Assembly: GCF_003013405.1 (NCBI RefSeq)
Contig: NZ_PXZL01000013.1
Location: 62,001-126,000 of the forward strand
Length of the DNA: 64,000 bases
Direction of reading: 5' to 3'
Origin: Brevibacillus formosus
GTDB lineage: Bacteria; Bacillota; Bacilli; Brevibacillales; Brevibacillaceae
Made by a program: the position numbers and the translations under genes. Position 1 is the stretch's first letter. Each line of letters begins with the position of its first letter. This document shows positions 42,535 through 51,155 of the stretch, piece after piece. The notes beneath the pieces are model-generated. The model made no database searches. It was not told where the DNA came from and worked only from the letters and a program-made list of their open reading frames with translations.

Positions 42535-42575
42535 TCAAAAAAGTGTCCCTACCGCACATGGCAGAGGGACACTTT
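42535..42575 (-). terminator. Terminator of nupC
   Basis: Minus strand AAAGTGTCCCT pairs with AGGGACACTTT, followed by TTTG. Confidence 0.85.
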
Positions 42576-42585
42576 CTTATGTCAC

Positions 42586-43767
42586 TTACAGGACAAAGCT
42601 GACGACGACACCAGACAAAAGACTAACCAGCGTGGCACCGAACAACAGCTTCAACCCAAAGCGAGCAACCACATTGGATTGTTTCTCATTCAATCCTTTC
42701 ACCGCACCAGCGATAATGCCGATGGAGGAGAAGTTCGCGAACGAAACGAGGAAGACGGAGAGAATTCCTACTGTACGTGGACTCAGTTCAGATACGACTT
42801 TGCCCAGCTCGATCATGGCTACAAACTCGTTTGTTACGAGCTTCGTCGCCATGATACTACCAGCCGTCATCGCTTCCGCAAAAGGAATGCCCATCAGGAT
42901 GGCAAAAGGAGCGAAGACGAACCCGAGCATTTCTTGGAACGTCCAGCCGAAAATCATACCGAACAAGCTATTCACAGCAGCGATCAAAGCTACGAAACCG
43001 AGCAGCATTGCGCCCACGACTACCGCTACCTTGAAGCCGTCCATGATGTACTCGACGAGCATTTCGAAAAAGGACTGCTTTTCATTGGTTTGAATCTCCA
43101 GTAAATCTTCTTCTTCGTTCACTGTATAAGGGTTGACGATCGATGCGATAATAAAGCCGCCAAACAGATTCAAGAACAGGGCCGTGACAACGTATTTCGG
43201 CTCAATCATCGTCATGTACGCACCGACAATCGACATCGAAACAGTGGACATAGCAGACGCGCAAAGCGTATACAGACGGTGCTCCGGCAAGGAGCCGAGC
43301 TGCTTTTTCACAGTGATGAAGACTTCATTTTGGCCGACAATAGCAGAAGCAACAGCGTTGTAAGACTCTAGCTTACCCATGCCGTTAATTTTGCTCAGAA
43401 CAAAGCCAATTGCCTTCATGATAATCGGCAAAATCTTGAAGTGTCGCAAAATACCGATCAGGACGGAAATGAAGACGATTGGGAGTAATACGCCAAGGAA
43501 AAAGGACATTTGTCCTTCGTTTGCCAGATTGCCAAATACGAAATTGATCCCTTCCGCAGCAAAAGCAAGAAGCTTTTCAAACGATTTGGAAATGGCTGAA
43601 ACGAATATAAACCCAAACTTGGTATGCAGAAGAAGAAAGGCGAGCAAAAATTGCAGAGCAATCATGACGATGATCGGTTTGTATTTGACCTGTTTACGTC
43701 CATTGCTTCCTAATAATGCTAACCCGATCACGATGAATAAGCCAGCGATGGGAATGATGAAATTCAT
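42586..43767 (-). CDS. nupC: Concentrative nucleoside transporter (NupC family)
   Basis: A 393-residue cation-coupled nucleoside importer with the CNT fold. Motifs: GQNEVFITVKKQLGSL in the central domain, CASAMSTVSMSIVGAYMTMI, and near the end TNEFVAMIEL and SFANFSSIGIIAGAVKGL. ATG 43767 follows GGAGG by 5 bp; the frame extends to 43860 but overlaps the leader. A promoter, a cre-like site and a leader terminator precede it, so uptake seems subject to carbon control and premature termination. Confidence 0.93.
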   Translation of the reverse strand: MNFIIPIAGLFIVIGLALLGSNGRKQVKYKPIIVMIALQFLLAFLLLHTKFGFIFVSAISKSFEKLLAFAAEGINFVFGNLANEGQMSFFLGVLLPIVFISVLIGILRHFKILPIIMKAIGFVLSKINGMGKLESYNAVASAIVGQNEVFITVKKQLGSLPEHRLYTLCASAMSTVSMSIVGAYMTMIEPKYVVTALFLNLFGGFIIASIVNPYTVNEEEDLLEIQTNEKQSFFEMLVEYIMDGFKVAVVVGAMLLGFVALIAAVNSLFGMIFGWTFQEMLGFVFAPFAILMGIPFAEAMTAGSIMATKLVTNEFVAMIELGKVVSELSPRTVGILSVFLVSFANFSSIGIIAGAVKGLNEKQSNVVARFGLKLLFGATLVSLLSGVVVSFVL

Positions 43768-43807
43768 TACAACCTCCAAGAAATTAAATAGTGCTAAACT
43801 TAAAAGG

Positions 43808-43838
43808 CAAAAAAACGCACTTCCCGACAAGAGAAGTG
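43808..43838 (-). terminator. Leader terminator (attenuator candidate) of nupC
   Basis: Minus strand CACTTC (43838-43833) pairs with GAAGTG (43823-43818), then CGTTTTTTT. It lies about 10 bases after the likely transcript start and 40 bases before the nupC start codon. Confidence 0.65.
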
Positions 43839-43879
43839 AAAGCGGTTTATATTCTATCATCCTGATAATATGATTGCAA
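43837..43879 (-). promoter_or_regulatory. nupC promoter with cre-like site
   Basis: Minus strand TTGCAA (43879-43874), 17 bp, TAGAAT (43856-43851). TGAAAGCGGTTTAT (43837-43850, plus strand) matches the CcpA cre consensus at 12 of 14 positions and covers the transcript start. Confidence 0.65.
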
Positions 43880-43984
43880 TTTATATGTATGTTCAGAATT
43901 ATTATCCGTTGGCGTTTGGAACGCTGAAATCGGGCGTACTAGCATAAGCCCACCACCATACGGTTTAAGGAGGAGGTGAAATCC

Positions 43985-44512
43985 TTGGATGAGTTGCAGA
44001 GGCTCAAGCAGTTTATCACTTCAGCAGAGCATGTCTGGACTCAGATCGCGAATTCGCCGAGAGGAAAGCTCGTTTATACCGTAAACGGTGTGGATTACAC
44101 GCCATTGCCCGAAAAGTACAACACCAAACGAAAAATCTCCCGTATTTTCCGCCGGTATTGGGGGAAGCAATTGACGGAAGTGATGATTCGGAATCTCCAT
44201 TTGCGGATGCTAAAAGGTAAGCTCTGTGTTCCTTATCGTGACATCCCACCTTTTCCTGCAACCGTTTTGTCTTTGCAGATTAAAGTGAATCTGCCGGATC
44301 ATCGGACCGTGGCTGCGATACTGAGCGGGGGAGGGAAAAAAACAAGAGTGGACTACCGGTTGATCCGAGTCGGCGCAACCAAATCGTTCACGATCATGAA
44401 ACGCTCAGGCGAGCAGTTTGATCTGAGATATCAATCTCTTGCTACCATACCCCTCAACCCGAAGGCACAACCCGTACGTAGAACCAAGCAACGGGGAAAA
44501 AACAAAAAGTAA
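43985..44512 (+). CDS. Basic hypothetical protein
   Basis: A 175-residue, Arg/Lys-rich protein (tail VRRTKQRGKNKK; KRKISRIFRRYWGKQ). TTG 43985 is 8 bp after GGAGGAGG. No family is recognised. The charge suggests nucleic acid or polyanion binding. It is flanked by terminators and stands alone. Confidence 0.7.
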   Translation: MDELQRLKQFITSAEHVWTQIANSPRGKLVYTVNGVDYTPLPEKYNTKRKISRIFRRYWGKQLTEVMIRNLHLRMLKGKLCVPYRDIPPFPATVLSLQIKVNLPDHRTVAAILSGGGKKTRVDYRLIRVGATKSFTIMKRSGEQFDLRYQSLATIPLNPKAQPVRRTKQRGKNKK

Positions 44513-44514
44513 CG

Positions 44515-44560
44515 AAAAGCTCCTCAATTCCCCCGAATCATAAGGGGCGAGGAGCTTTTG
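44515..44560. terminator. Bidirectional terminator
   Basis: AAAAGCTCCTC pairs with GAGGAGCTTTT, with an inner CCCC/GGGG; it serves the basic protein gene and, on the minus strand, asnB. Confidence 0.85.
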
Positions 44561-44584
44561 TTAGCATATCGGATTTTCGTATAG

Positions 44585-46432
44585 CTAGGCTCGAATGGAA
44601 ACACGGTACTCCCGGAGCCAATAATCCAGTTGTCCAAGATAGGCGAACAACTGGGGTGTACTCATGAGCTGACCAAAAAACGGAATGCTCGAAGCCTGTG
44701 CATCTGACTCGGCAATTTTTCGAATTGTTGGAACATCTACCAGTTGTAGCAGTGGAGAGGAAGAGTCGTTTAAAATATCCAGCAGCCAAGAGCGAACGGC
44801 TTCCGTATAGGCGGGATTATGTGTTTTCGGATACGGGCTTTTCTTGCGATACAAAACCTCATCAGGCAAGATTCCTTCCATGGCTTTTCGTAAAATGCCT
44901 TTTTCCCGTTTCCCGTGCGTCTTCATATCCCATGGGATGTTCCAGACGTATTCCACGATGCGGTGGTCACAGAACGGGACCCGCGCTTCCAGACTGGCCG
45001 CCATACTCATTCGGTCTTTGCGATCCAACAGCGTGTTCATGAACCACGTTATATTCAAATAAAACATTTCACGTCGGCGAGCTTCAATCGGATCTTCGCC
45101 TGGAAGATGTGGGACTTCATCGAGAGATTCCTCATATCGCATGGCTACGTATTCCTCGGGTTTGACCCAATCACACAGCTCAGGTGATAGCCAGGAGGCA
45201 CGTTCTTTCGTTGCTCTCGACCAAGGGAACGTTCCGGCATGTAGCAAGTCTTCTCGGTGAAACCATGGATACCCGCCAAATACTTCATCAGCGCATTCGC
45301 CAGAGAGGACGACGGTCGTCTCTTTTTTTATTTCGCGGCAAAACAGGTAAAGGGACGCATCTACATCAGCCATCCCCGGCAGGTCGCGGGCGAGTGTCGC
45401 TGTTTTCAAGGATTCGATCAAATCGTCAGTGTCGAACTCAATCGTGTGGTGCTGGGTTCCGAGAAACTTTGTAACGAGTTGCACATAAGGTTCATCCTCA
45501 TTCGGTTGAAAAGCACTCGCCGTAAAATGTTTTCGGTTGTCGACGTAATCGATGGAGTAGCTGTGCAGGGTTCCGCGGCCCGTTTTTTGAAAATGATCTG
45601 CCGCAACAGCTGTAATAATGCTTGAATCCAACCCGCCTGACAAGAGGGTAGAAACGGGCACATCCGCAACCAATTGGCGTTCAATCGAATCCGTGACTAA
45701 CTCCCTGACACGTTCCGCAGTTGTCTTTAGGTCATCCGTATGTGGGTGGCTTTCGAGTTGCCAGTAGCGCTTTTGCTTGACGCCATCACGCGTCACCAAC
45801 AGATAGGAGCCGGGCCGAACCTCGTGTACGTTGTGAAAAACTCCATGGCCAGGCGTACGAGCGGGACTGATTCCGAAAACCTCCGCCAAGCCTTCACGAG
45901 AGAGCTCTGGCTTGACTTCGGGATGAGCGAGCAAGGCTTTTAGCTCGGAGGCGAGCAGAAATGAACTGCCTCTTTGTGCATAAAACAGCGGCTTAACCCC
46001 CATACGGTCACGACCGACAAACAATCTTTGTTCGCGTTCGTCCCAGATCGCAAAAGCAAAGATGCCGTTTAGCTTTGACAAACAATCGGGGCCCCACTCC
46101 AAATACGTGTGCAAAAGCACCTCCGTATCCGAATGAGATTGAAAAGTATGTCCGCTAGCAAGCAGTTCTGCTCGCAAATCCTCGGTATTGTACAATTCAC
46201 CATTGTAAATCATGGTGCAGGCATGTTTGTTTTTGAGAGCCGACATAGGCTGCTGTCCGCCAGCAGGGTCTACGACCACAAGGCGACGATGACCGAGGGC
46301 CGCTCGAGGAGTCAGCCAAAAGCCTTCTGCATCAGGGCCTCGATCCTTGAGGCATTGGGTCATTTTTTGCAGCACATCACGTTCACCAGATAAGTCCTTT
46401 TCCCAATCAATCCATCCTACAATTCCACACAT
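44585..46432 (-). CDS. asnB: Asparagine synthetase, glutamine-hydrolysing (AsnB/AsnO type)
   Basis: A 615-residue amidotransferase making asparagine from aspartate, glutamine and ATP. Cys2 (MCGIVGW) is the glutaminase nucleophile; RGPDAEG and YNGELYN belong to the same domain; the synthetase domain has the pyrophosphate loop LLSGGLDSSIITA and later SGECADEVFGGYPWFHRED. Start at ATG 46432 gives the required N-terminal Cys; the frame opens at 46522. It is closest in my recall to the 614-residue AsnO (YisO) of B. subtilis, so the symbol is generic. No leader element seen. Confidence 0.95.
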   Translation of the reverse strand: MCGIVGWIDWEKDLSGERDVLQKMTQCLKDRGPDAEGFWLTPRAALGHRRLVVVDPAGGQQPMSALKNKHACTMIYNGELYNTEDLRAELLASGHTFQSHSDTEVLLHTYLEWGPDCLSKLNGIFAFAIWDEREQRLFVGRDRMGVKPLFYAQRGSSFLLASELKALLAHPEVKPELSREGLAEVFGISPARTPGHGVFHNVHEVRPGSYLLVTRDGVKQKRYWQLESHPHTDDLKTTAERVRELVTDSIERQLVADVPVSTLLSGGLDSSIITAVAADHFQKTGRGTLHSYSIDYVDNRKHFTASAFQPNEDEPYVQLVTKFLGTQHHTIEFDTDDLIESLKTATLARDLPGMADVDASLYLFCREIKKETTVVLSGECADEVFGGYPWFHREDLLHAGTFPWSRATKERASWLSPELCDWVKPEEYVAMRYEESLDEVPHLPGEDPIEARRREMFYLNITWFMNTLLDRKDRMSMAASLEARVPFCDHRIVEYVWNIPWDMKTHGKREKGILRKAMEGILPDEVLYRKKSPYPKTHNPAYTEAVRSWLLDILNDSSSPLLQLVDVPTIRKIAESDAQASSIPFFGQLMSTPQLFAYLGQLDYWLREYRVSIRA

Positions 46433-46563
46433 GGTATGATCACCCTTCTCCTGAAGCATTGCACACACAGCGTATGCAATTAGCCTAGCGAGGTTGTCTG
46501 TCCAGCAGGGAAATGACAGCAATATGCGGAATTTATAGAAGATTTAAACTAAGGGAGGCTGCG

Positions 46564-48315
46564 GTGGACAATCTCACGTTATTGCTCATTGAAAGAATGG
46601 GCATTCTTTTGACGCTAGCATTTATTTTGACAAGGACACCGCTGTTTCGACAGCTCTTAGACCGCGAATTGCACGTAGGGACTTCAATCGCATTTTCCGT
46701 CATGTTCGGATTGTTTGGGATTGCAGGTACATATGCAGGAGTGGTCGTGCAAGGGGAGAGCTATCTTCCTGCGTTTTGGATTTTTCGTTTGTCCTATGAC
46801 GAGATAATCGCCAATTCTACTTTGGTAGGAGTCGTCATTGGAGGTTTGTTAGGAGGGCCTCTCGTTGGCCTGGGGGCAGGTGTCATTGCTGGGCTTCATG
46901 TCTTTCAATTGGGCGGATTCGCCGCAGCACCGATGGGCTTGTCGATCCCGATCACGGGGTTGCTGGCAGGATACGTAGCGCGTTTTTTCTCACAGGAGCG
47001 GGTTATTTCTCCGTCCAAAGCCATGTTCATTGGCATGTTCGCACCCATTATTCAGATGTCGCTTTTATTGATCATGGCAGCTCCGCCTGAGCTGGCGCGA
47101 ACCATGGTCAACGTGATTGGGATTCCAATGGTGCTCACGAACAGTGTTTCGATTGCGATTTTTACGACGATGATACGGGTTGCCTTACAAGAGGCAGAAC
47201 GTTCGGCAGCCATTGAAGCGGAGCGTTCCTTTACGATAGCGGAAAGAATTTTGCCACATCTGAAAAGGGGGCTTACACCGCAAACGGCTCAGTCAGCAGC
47301 CCTCGTCTTACAAAAAGAAACGAAAGCAGCGGCGGTTGCGGTAACCGATCGAGAACGGCTTCTAGCACATGTAGGAGTGGGGGCGGATCATCATCATCCC
47401 GGAGAAGCGATCCATAGTGAGCTCGATATGCGGGCCCTGTATAGCGGTGGAATCGACAAGGGGTTGACGCGAGAGAGCGTCGGATGCAAGCGCAAAAATT
47501 GTAACCTGCATGCCGCGATTCTCGTGCCGATTAAAGAGGGGGACAGCGTCGTTGGTCTGATCAAACTCTATTATCGGAGGCCGCAACAAATAGGAAAAGT
47601 CCAGGAAGCATTGGCAAAAGGGCTTGGCAACCTGATCTCCAATCAATTGACCCTGTCTCTCACGGAACAAATGAAAGGGTTAATGAAGGATGCTGAGTTG
47701 CGGATGCTACAGGCGCAGATTCATCCTCACTTTTTGTTCAACACGTTGAATTCCATTGTGACCTTGATACGAATTGATCCGCAGCTAGCTCGGCATATGA
47801 CCGTTCAGCTTGGCGTGTTCATGCGATTCAACCTGAAGCTCACAGCGAGTCCGCTTGTCACCGTGAGACAGGAGCTGGATCACCTGCATGCTTATTTGGA
47901 AATTATCAAAATCAGATTTTCCGAGCAATTCGCCGTTCGCACTATCATTGATGCGGGGGTAGAGGAAGCCCTTATTCCTCCTGGCACGTTGCAGCCGTTA
48001 GTTGAGAACTGCATTCAGCATGGTGTTCGCGACATCACGAACGGCGGTGAGATCATTCTCCATGTGAAACGGGAGGATGTGCATGTTGTTTTTCAAATCG
48101 AAGATAATGGCCAAGGCTTTCCTGACAACTTGCTGCCCGTTTTGGGAAAGGTGCCGATGGAGAGTAAGGAGGGCAACGGAATTGGCATCCATAATGTCAA
48201 CCAACGTCTGATCAGCTTGTGCGGACAAGATGCCCAACTTCATTTTGCCAACAAACAAGAAGGCGGCAGTATGATTACGTTTACGATTCCGATTACAAAA
48301 GAGGTGAGTGCCTGA
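46564..48315 (+). CDS. LytS-type sensor histidine kinase
   Basis: A 583-residue membrane kinase: 5TM-LYT sensor (about residues 1-210; VGVVIGGLLGGPLVGLGAGVIAGLH), a GAF domain with cysteines in SVGCKRKNCNLHAAI, and a kinase domain with LQAQIHPHFLFNTLNSI (His387 the likely phosphorylation site) and the ATP-binding LVENCIQHG, EDNGQGFPD, GNGIGIHNVNQRL. GTG 46564 follows GGGAGG by 5 bp. By analogy with BtsS/YpdA it may sense a small carboxylate such as pyruvate. It overlaps the regulator gene by one base. Confidence 0.93.
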   Translation: MDNLTLLLIERMGILLTLAFILTRTPLFRQLLDRELHVGTSIAFSVMFGLFGIAGTYAGVVVQGESYLPAFWIFRLSYDEIIANSTLVGVVIGGLLGGPLVGLGAGVIAGLHVFQLGGFAAAPMGLSIPITGLLAGYVARFFSQERVISPSKAMFIGMFAPIIQMSLLLIMAAPPELARTMVNVIGIPMVLTNSVSIAIFTTMIRVALQEAERSAAIEAERSFTIAERILPHLKRGLTPQTAQSAALVLQKETKAAAVAVTDRERLLAHVGVGADHHHPGEAIHSELDMRALYSGGIDKGLTRESVGCKRKNCNLHAAILVPIKEGDSVVGLIKLYYRRPQQIGKVQEALAKGLGNLISNQLTLSLTEQMKGLMKDAELRMLQAQIHPHFLFNTLNSIVTLIRIDPQLARHMTVQLGVFMRFNLKLTASPLVTVRQELDHLHAYLEIIKIRFSEQFAVRTIIDAGVEEALIPPGTLQPLVENCIQHGVRDITNGGEIILHVKREDVHVVFQIEDNGQGFPDNLLPVLGKVPMESKEGNGIGIHNVNQRLISLCGQDAQLHFANKQEGGSMITFTIPITKEVSA

Positions 48316-49043
48316 TGCCAATACGCGTCATGATTGCAGAAGATGAGCGACTAGCACGCGAAGAACTGAGCTATTTACTGCTACAAGAAGGAGATGTAGA
48401 ACTGCTGCCCTATGCCACCAATGGACGAGAGCTGTTGGAGATGGTCGATGTCCACGAACCGGATGTCGTCTTCCTCGATATGAAAATGCCTGAGCTGGAA
48501 GGAGCGCAGGCAGCGAGAATGCTCGCCTCACGCAAGCAGCACCCCCTCATCGTTTTTTGTACTGCGTATGAGGAATTTGCCATCGATGCGTTTAAGCTTT
48601 ACGCCGTCGATTATTTGTTGAAGCCTATGGAGCCAAAGCGGCTGGTAGAAACGATGCAACGGATACGAGAGCGTCTGGTCAAGCCGAAAGTAGAGCCTGT
48701 CCAGACAAAACGGACCAAGCTGTTGGTAGAAGACAACAGCAGATTAGTGGTCATTGATCCAGTAACGATTGTCTATGCGGTGCGGGAGGAGCGATATGTG
48801 CAAATCGTCACCCAAACGGCTACCTATTCGACGCGGATGACTCTGACACAACTGGCGGAAAAGCTTTTTGCATATGATTTTTTCCGTACCCATAAAAGCT
48901 ATTTGGTCAATCTCCAATTCGTGAGCGAGCTAGAGCCATGGTTCAACGGTGCCTACAATCTGATTTTGAAGGGAGAAGGCAGACCGCGTATTCCCGTATC
49001 TCGGACCTCTGCCAAAGATTTGCTCAAACGTCTCGAGGAGTAA
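48315..49043 (+). CDS. LytTR-family response regulator
   Basis: A 242-residue regulator: receiver domain with acidic pocket E9/D10 and phospho-acceptor Asp55 (VVFLDMKMPE), Lys in DYLLKPME, and a C-terminal LytTR DNA-binding domain (VYAVREERYVQIVTQ; FFRTHKSYLVNLQFV). Its ATG shares one base with the kinase stop (TGATG). It probably controls the DUF485/symporter genes immediately downstream. No clear LytTR direct repeat was found by eye. Confidence 0.94.
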   Translation: MPIRVMIAEDERLAREELSYLLLQEGDVELLPYATNGRELLEMVDVHEPDVVFLDMKMPELEGAQAARMLASRKQHPLIVFCTAYEEFAIDAFKLYAVDYLLKPMEPKRLVETMQRIRERLVKPKVEPVQTKRTKLLVEDNSRLVVIDPVTIVYAVREERYVQIVTQTATYSTRMTLTQLAEKLFAYDFFRTHKSYLVNLQFVSELEPWFNGAYNLILKGEGRPRIPVSRTSAKDLLKRLEE

Positions 49044-49153
49044 GCCTAGCGATCCATCGTTTGCAGATTGTGGTTAAAATTCTGCCACTGACACGCTCTC
49101 CCCGACATCTTACGCAGAAAAATACACGGATAAAAAAGCATTCTCTACAATAT

Positions 49154-49167
49154 AGGAAGCGCTTACA
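49154..49167 (+). promoter_or_regulatory. cre-like site (CcpA) before the symporter operon
   Basis: AGGAAGCGCTTACA matches TGWAANCGNTNWCA at 12 of 14 positions. It lies just after a TACAAT (49146-49151), so bound CcpA would block the promoter when preferred sugars are present. Confidence 0.6.
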
Positions 49168-49192
49168 TTTCGTAGATGAGGGGGAGGTTCCC

Positions 49193-49540
49193 ATGGGCAA
49201 ATCCGCTTCGGCAAAAAAAGCCGAGGATCAGAAGAAGCAGGCTGTTGATTATGCAGCAGTGATTCAGTCAGCTACTTTCAAAGAGCTTTTGAGAAGAAAA
49301 AAAGCGTTTATTTTGCCATCTTCTATTTTTTTCTTCGTGTTTTACTTTACCCTTCCGATTTTAACCTCTTACTTCACCGTATTGAATCAACCGGCATTTG
49401 GAGCCATTTCGTGGGCGTGGGTATTTGCCTTTGCTCAGTTCGTCATGACATGGGGTCTCTGTATTCTGTACACCAAGCGGGCAGAGCAGTTTGATCAACT
49501 CGTAGAGAAAATCAAACAAGAGGCAGGTGGAAGGGGCTAA
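49193..49540 (+). CDS. DUF485 small membrane protein, symporter partner
   Basis: A 115-residue protein with two helices (KAFILPSSIFFFVFYFTLPIL; FGAISWAWVFAFAQFVMTWGLCILY) joined by a short loop, the YjcH/YwcB layout. DUF485 proteins are nearly always encoded with ActP-like symporters and are thought to assist them. ATG 49193 is behind GGGGGAGG and its stop overlaps the symporter start (TAATG). Confidence 0.92.
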   Translation: MGKSASAKKAEDQKKQAVDYAAVIQSATFKELLRRKKAFILPSSIFFFVFYFTLPILTSYFTVLNQPAFGAISWAWVFAFAQFVMTWGLCILYTKRAEQFDQLVEKIKQEAGGRG

Positions 49541-51066
49541 TGAACGTTACTGCATTTTTACTTTTTCTCGTCATTGTATTGTTGACACTGATCATTACCT
49601 TTTACGCTTCCAAAAAGACGAATACGACCAGTGAGTTTTATACCGCTGGAGGAGGACTGACGGGTTGGCAAAACGGCCTCGCGATTGCGGGAGATTACAT
49701 GTCGGCAGCTTCCTTCCTGGGGATCGCCGGAATGATTGCGCTGAGCGGGTTTGATGGCTTTTTCTACAGTATCGGCTTTCTCGTCGCGTATCTCGTTGTG
49801 CTCTACTTGGTAGCAGAGCCTTTGCGTAATTTGGGAAAATACACGATGGCTGATATGATAGCCGCGCGTTTTGACAATAAAAAGGTTCGTGGTGTCGCCG
49901 CTCTCAATTCGATTGCCATCTCGATTTTTTATATGATCGCGCAATTGGTTGGAGCAGGGGCCTTGATCAAGCTGCTCTTGGGGCTGGATTACACGACCTC
50001 CGTATTGATCGTAGGGGCATTGATGACGATCTACGTCGTATTCGGCGGGATGACGGCAACCTCGTGGGTGCAGATCGTCAAAGCAGTTTTGTTGATGGTC
50101 GGGACATTTATTATCTCCATGATGGTTTTCGCCAAATTCGATTTTAATCTTTTGAAAATGTTCGAGCAAATGAAGACGGTGACACCATTGGGAGAGCAAT
50201 TCCTCAATCCTGGCAACAAGTTTAAAGTGGGACTTGATACGATTTCCCTGAATCTCGCGCTTGTGCTCGGAACAGCTGGATTGCCGCATATTTTGATTCG
50301 TTTCTTCACCGTAAAAGATGCCACGACAGCTCGCAAGTCGGTCGTGTACGCGACGTGGATTATTGGTGCCTTCTATGTCATGACGATCTTCCTCGGCTTC
50401 GGAGCGGCAGCGTTTGTAGGAGCGGGAAATATGGACCCAGCAGGCAACATGGGGGCTCCCCTGCTAGCGCAAGCACTCGGCGGTAACTTCTTGTTCGCCT
50501 TCGTATCTGCGGTTGCCTTCGCTACCATTCTCGCAGTAGTGGCTGGGCTGGTGCTGACAGCGGCTTCTGCCTTCGCGCACGACTTTTACGGACACGTATT
50601 ACGTCAAGGAAAAGCAACAGAAAATGAGCAAATGAAGATGGCCAAATGGGCGTCTGTCGGAGTCTCGATTGTCTCTATCCTGCTCGCCTTGTTTGCGCAA
50701 AATCTGAATGTGGCTTTCCTAGTTGCCCTGGCTTTTGCAGTAGCGGCGAGTGCAAATCTACCAGTGATTTTGTTTACGATCTTCTGGAAAAGATTCAATA
50801 CAGCAGGAGCAATCAGCGGGATGCTCGTCGGATTGTTCAGTGCTCTCATTCTGGTTGCGTTGAGTCCGAATGTTTGGAATCCTGTGGCTGGAAAAGCCAT
50901 TTTGGTCGGCGAAGCGCTGTTTCCATTGCCGAATCCGGGTATTGTCTCGATCCCGTTAGGGTTTTTGGCAGCGTGGATCGGAACCTTGTTGTCCAGCTCC
51001 CGTGATGATAAGAAGTACGATGAAATTTTGGTGAAAGCGAATACAGGAATGAAAGATTCAGCGTAG
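49540..51066 (+). CDS. Sodium:solute symporter, ActP/MctP-like (first copy)
   Basis: A 508-residue SSS-family transporter with 13-14 helices. AIAGDYMSAASFLGIAG (about 46-62) and GTAGLPHILIRFFTVKDATTARKSV are characteristic of acetate/monocarboxylate symporters. With the two-component pair and the DUF485 protein it forms a carboxylate-sensing and uptake locus. A close paralogue follows. Whether the substrate is acetate, pyruvate or lactate cannot be read from sequence. Confidence 0.93.
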   Translation: MNVTAFLLFLVIVLLTLIITFYASKKTNTTSEFYTAGGGLTGWQNGLAIAGDYMSAASFLGIAGMIALSGFDGFFYSIGFLVAYLVVLYLVAEPLRNLGKYTMADMIAARFDNKKVRGVAALNSIAISIFYMIAQLVGAGALIKLLLGLDYTTSVLIVGALMTIYVVFGGMTATSWVQIVKAVLLMVGTFIISMMVFAKFDFNLLKMFEQMKTVTPLGEQFLNPGNKFKVGLDTISLNLALVLGTAGLPHILIRFFTVKDATTARKSVVYATWIIGAFYVMTIFLGFGAAAFVGAGNMDPAGNMGAPLLAQALGGNFLFAFVSAVAFATILAVVAGLVLTAASAFAHDFYGHVLRQGKATENEQMKMAKWASVGVSIVSILLALFAQNLNVAFLVALAFAVAASANLPVILFTIFWKRFNTAGAISGMLVGLFSALILVALSPNVWNPVAGKAILVGEALFPLPNPGIVSIPLGFLAAWIGTLLSSSRDDKKYDEILVKANTGMKDSA

Positions 51067-51100
51067 AAACAGTAAACGTAGGAAGCTCATGCCACGAAGA

Positions 51101-51132
51101 GAAGGCTGGGGTTAGCCCCTGGTCTTTTTTTC
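51101..51132 (+). terminator. Weak terminator between the symporter genes
   Basis: GGCTGGGG pairs imperfectly with CCCCTGGTC, then TTTTTTTC. Read-through to the second symporter is likely partial. Confidence 0.5.
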
Positions 51133-51155
51133 ATTTTTGCAAGAAGGGAGAGGTA

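Noticed and set aside
46480-46563. T-box or riboswitch in the asnB/lytS divergent gap
   Set aside because: The gap is only 131 bp and lacks T-box or other riboswitch cores.
49044-49150. LytTR direct repeats before the DUF485 gene
   Set aside because: Candidate half-sites matched the consensus poorly; not strong enough to annotate.
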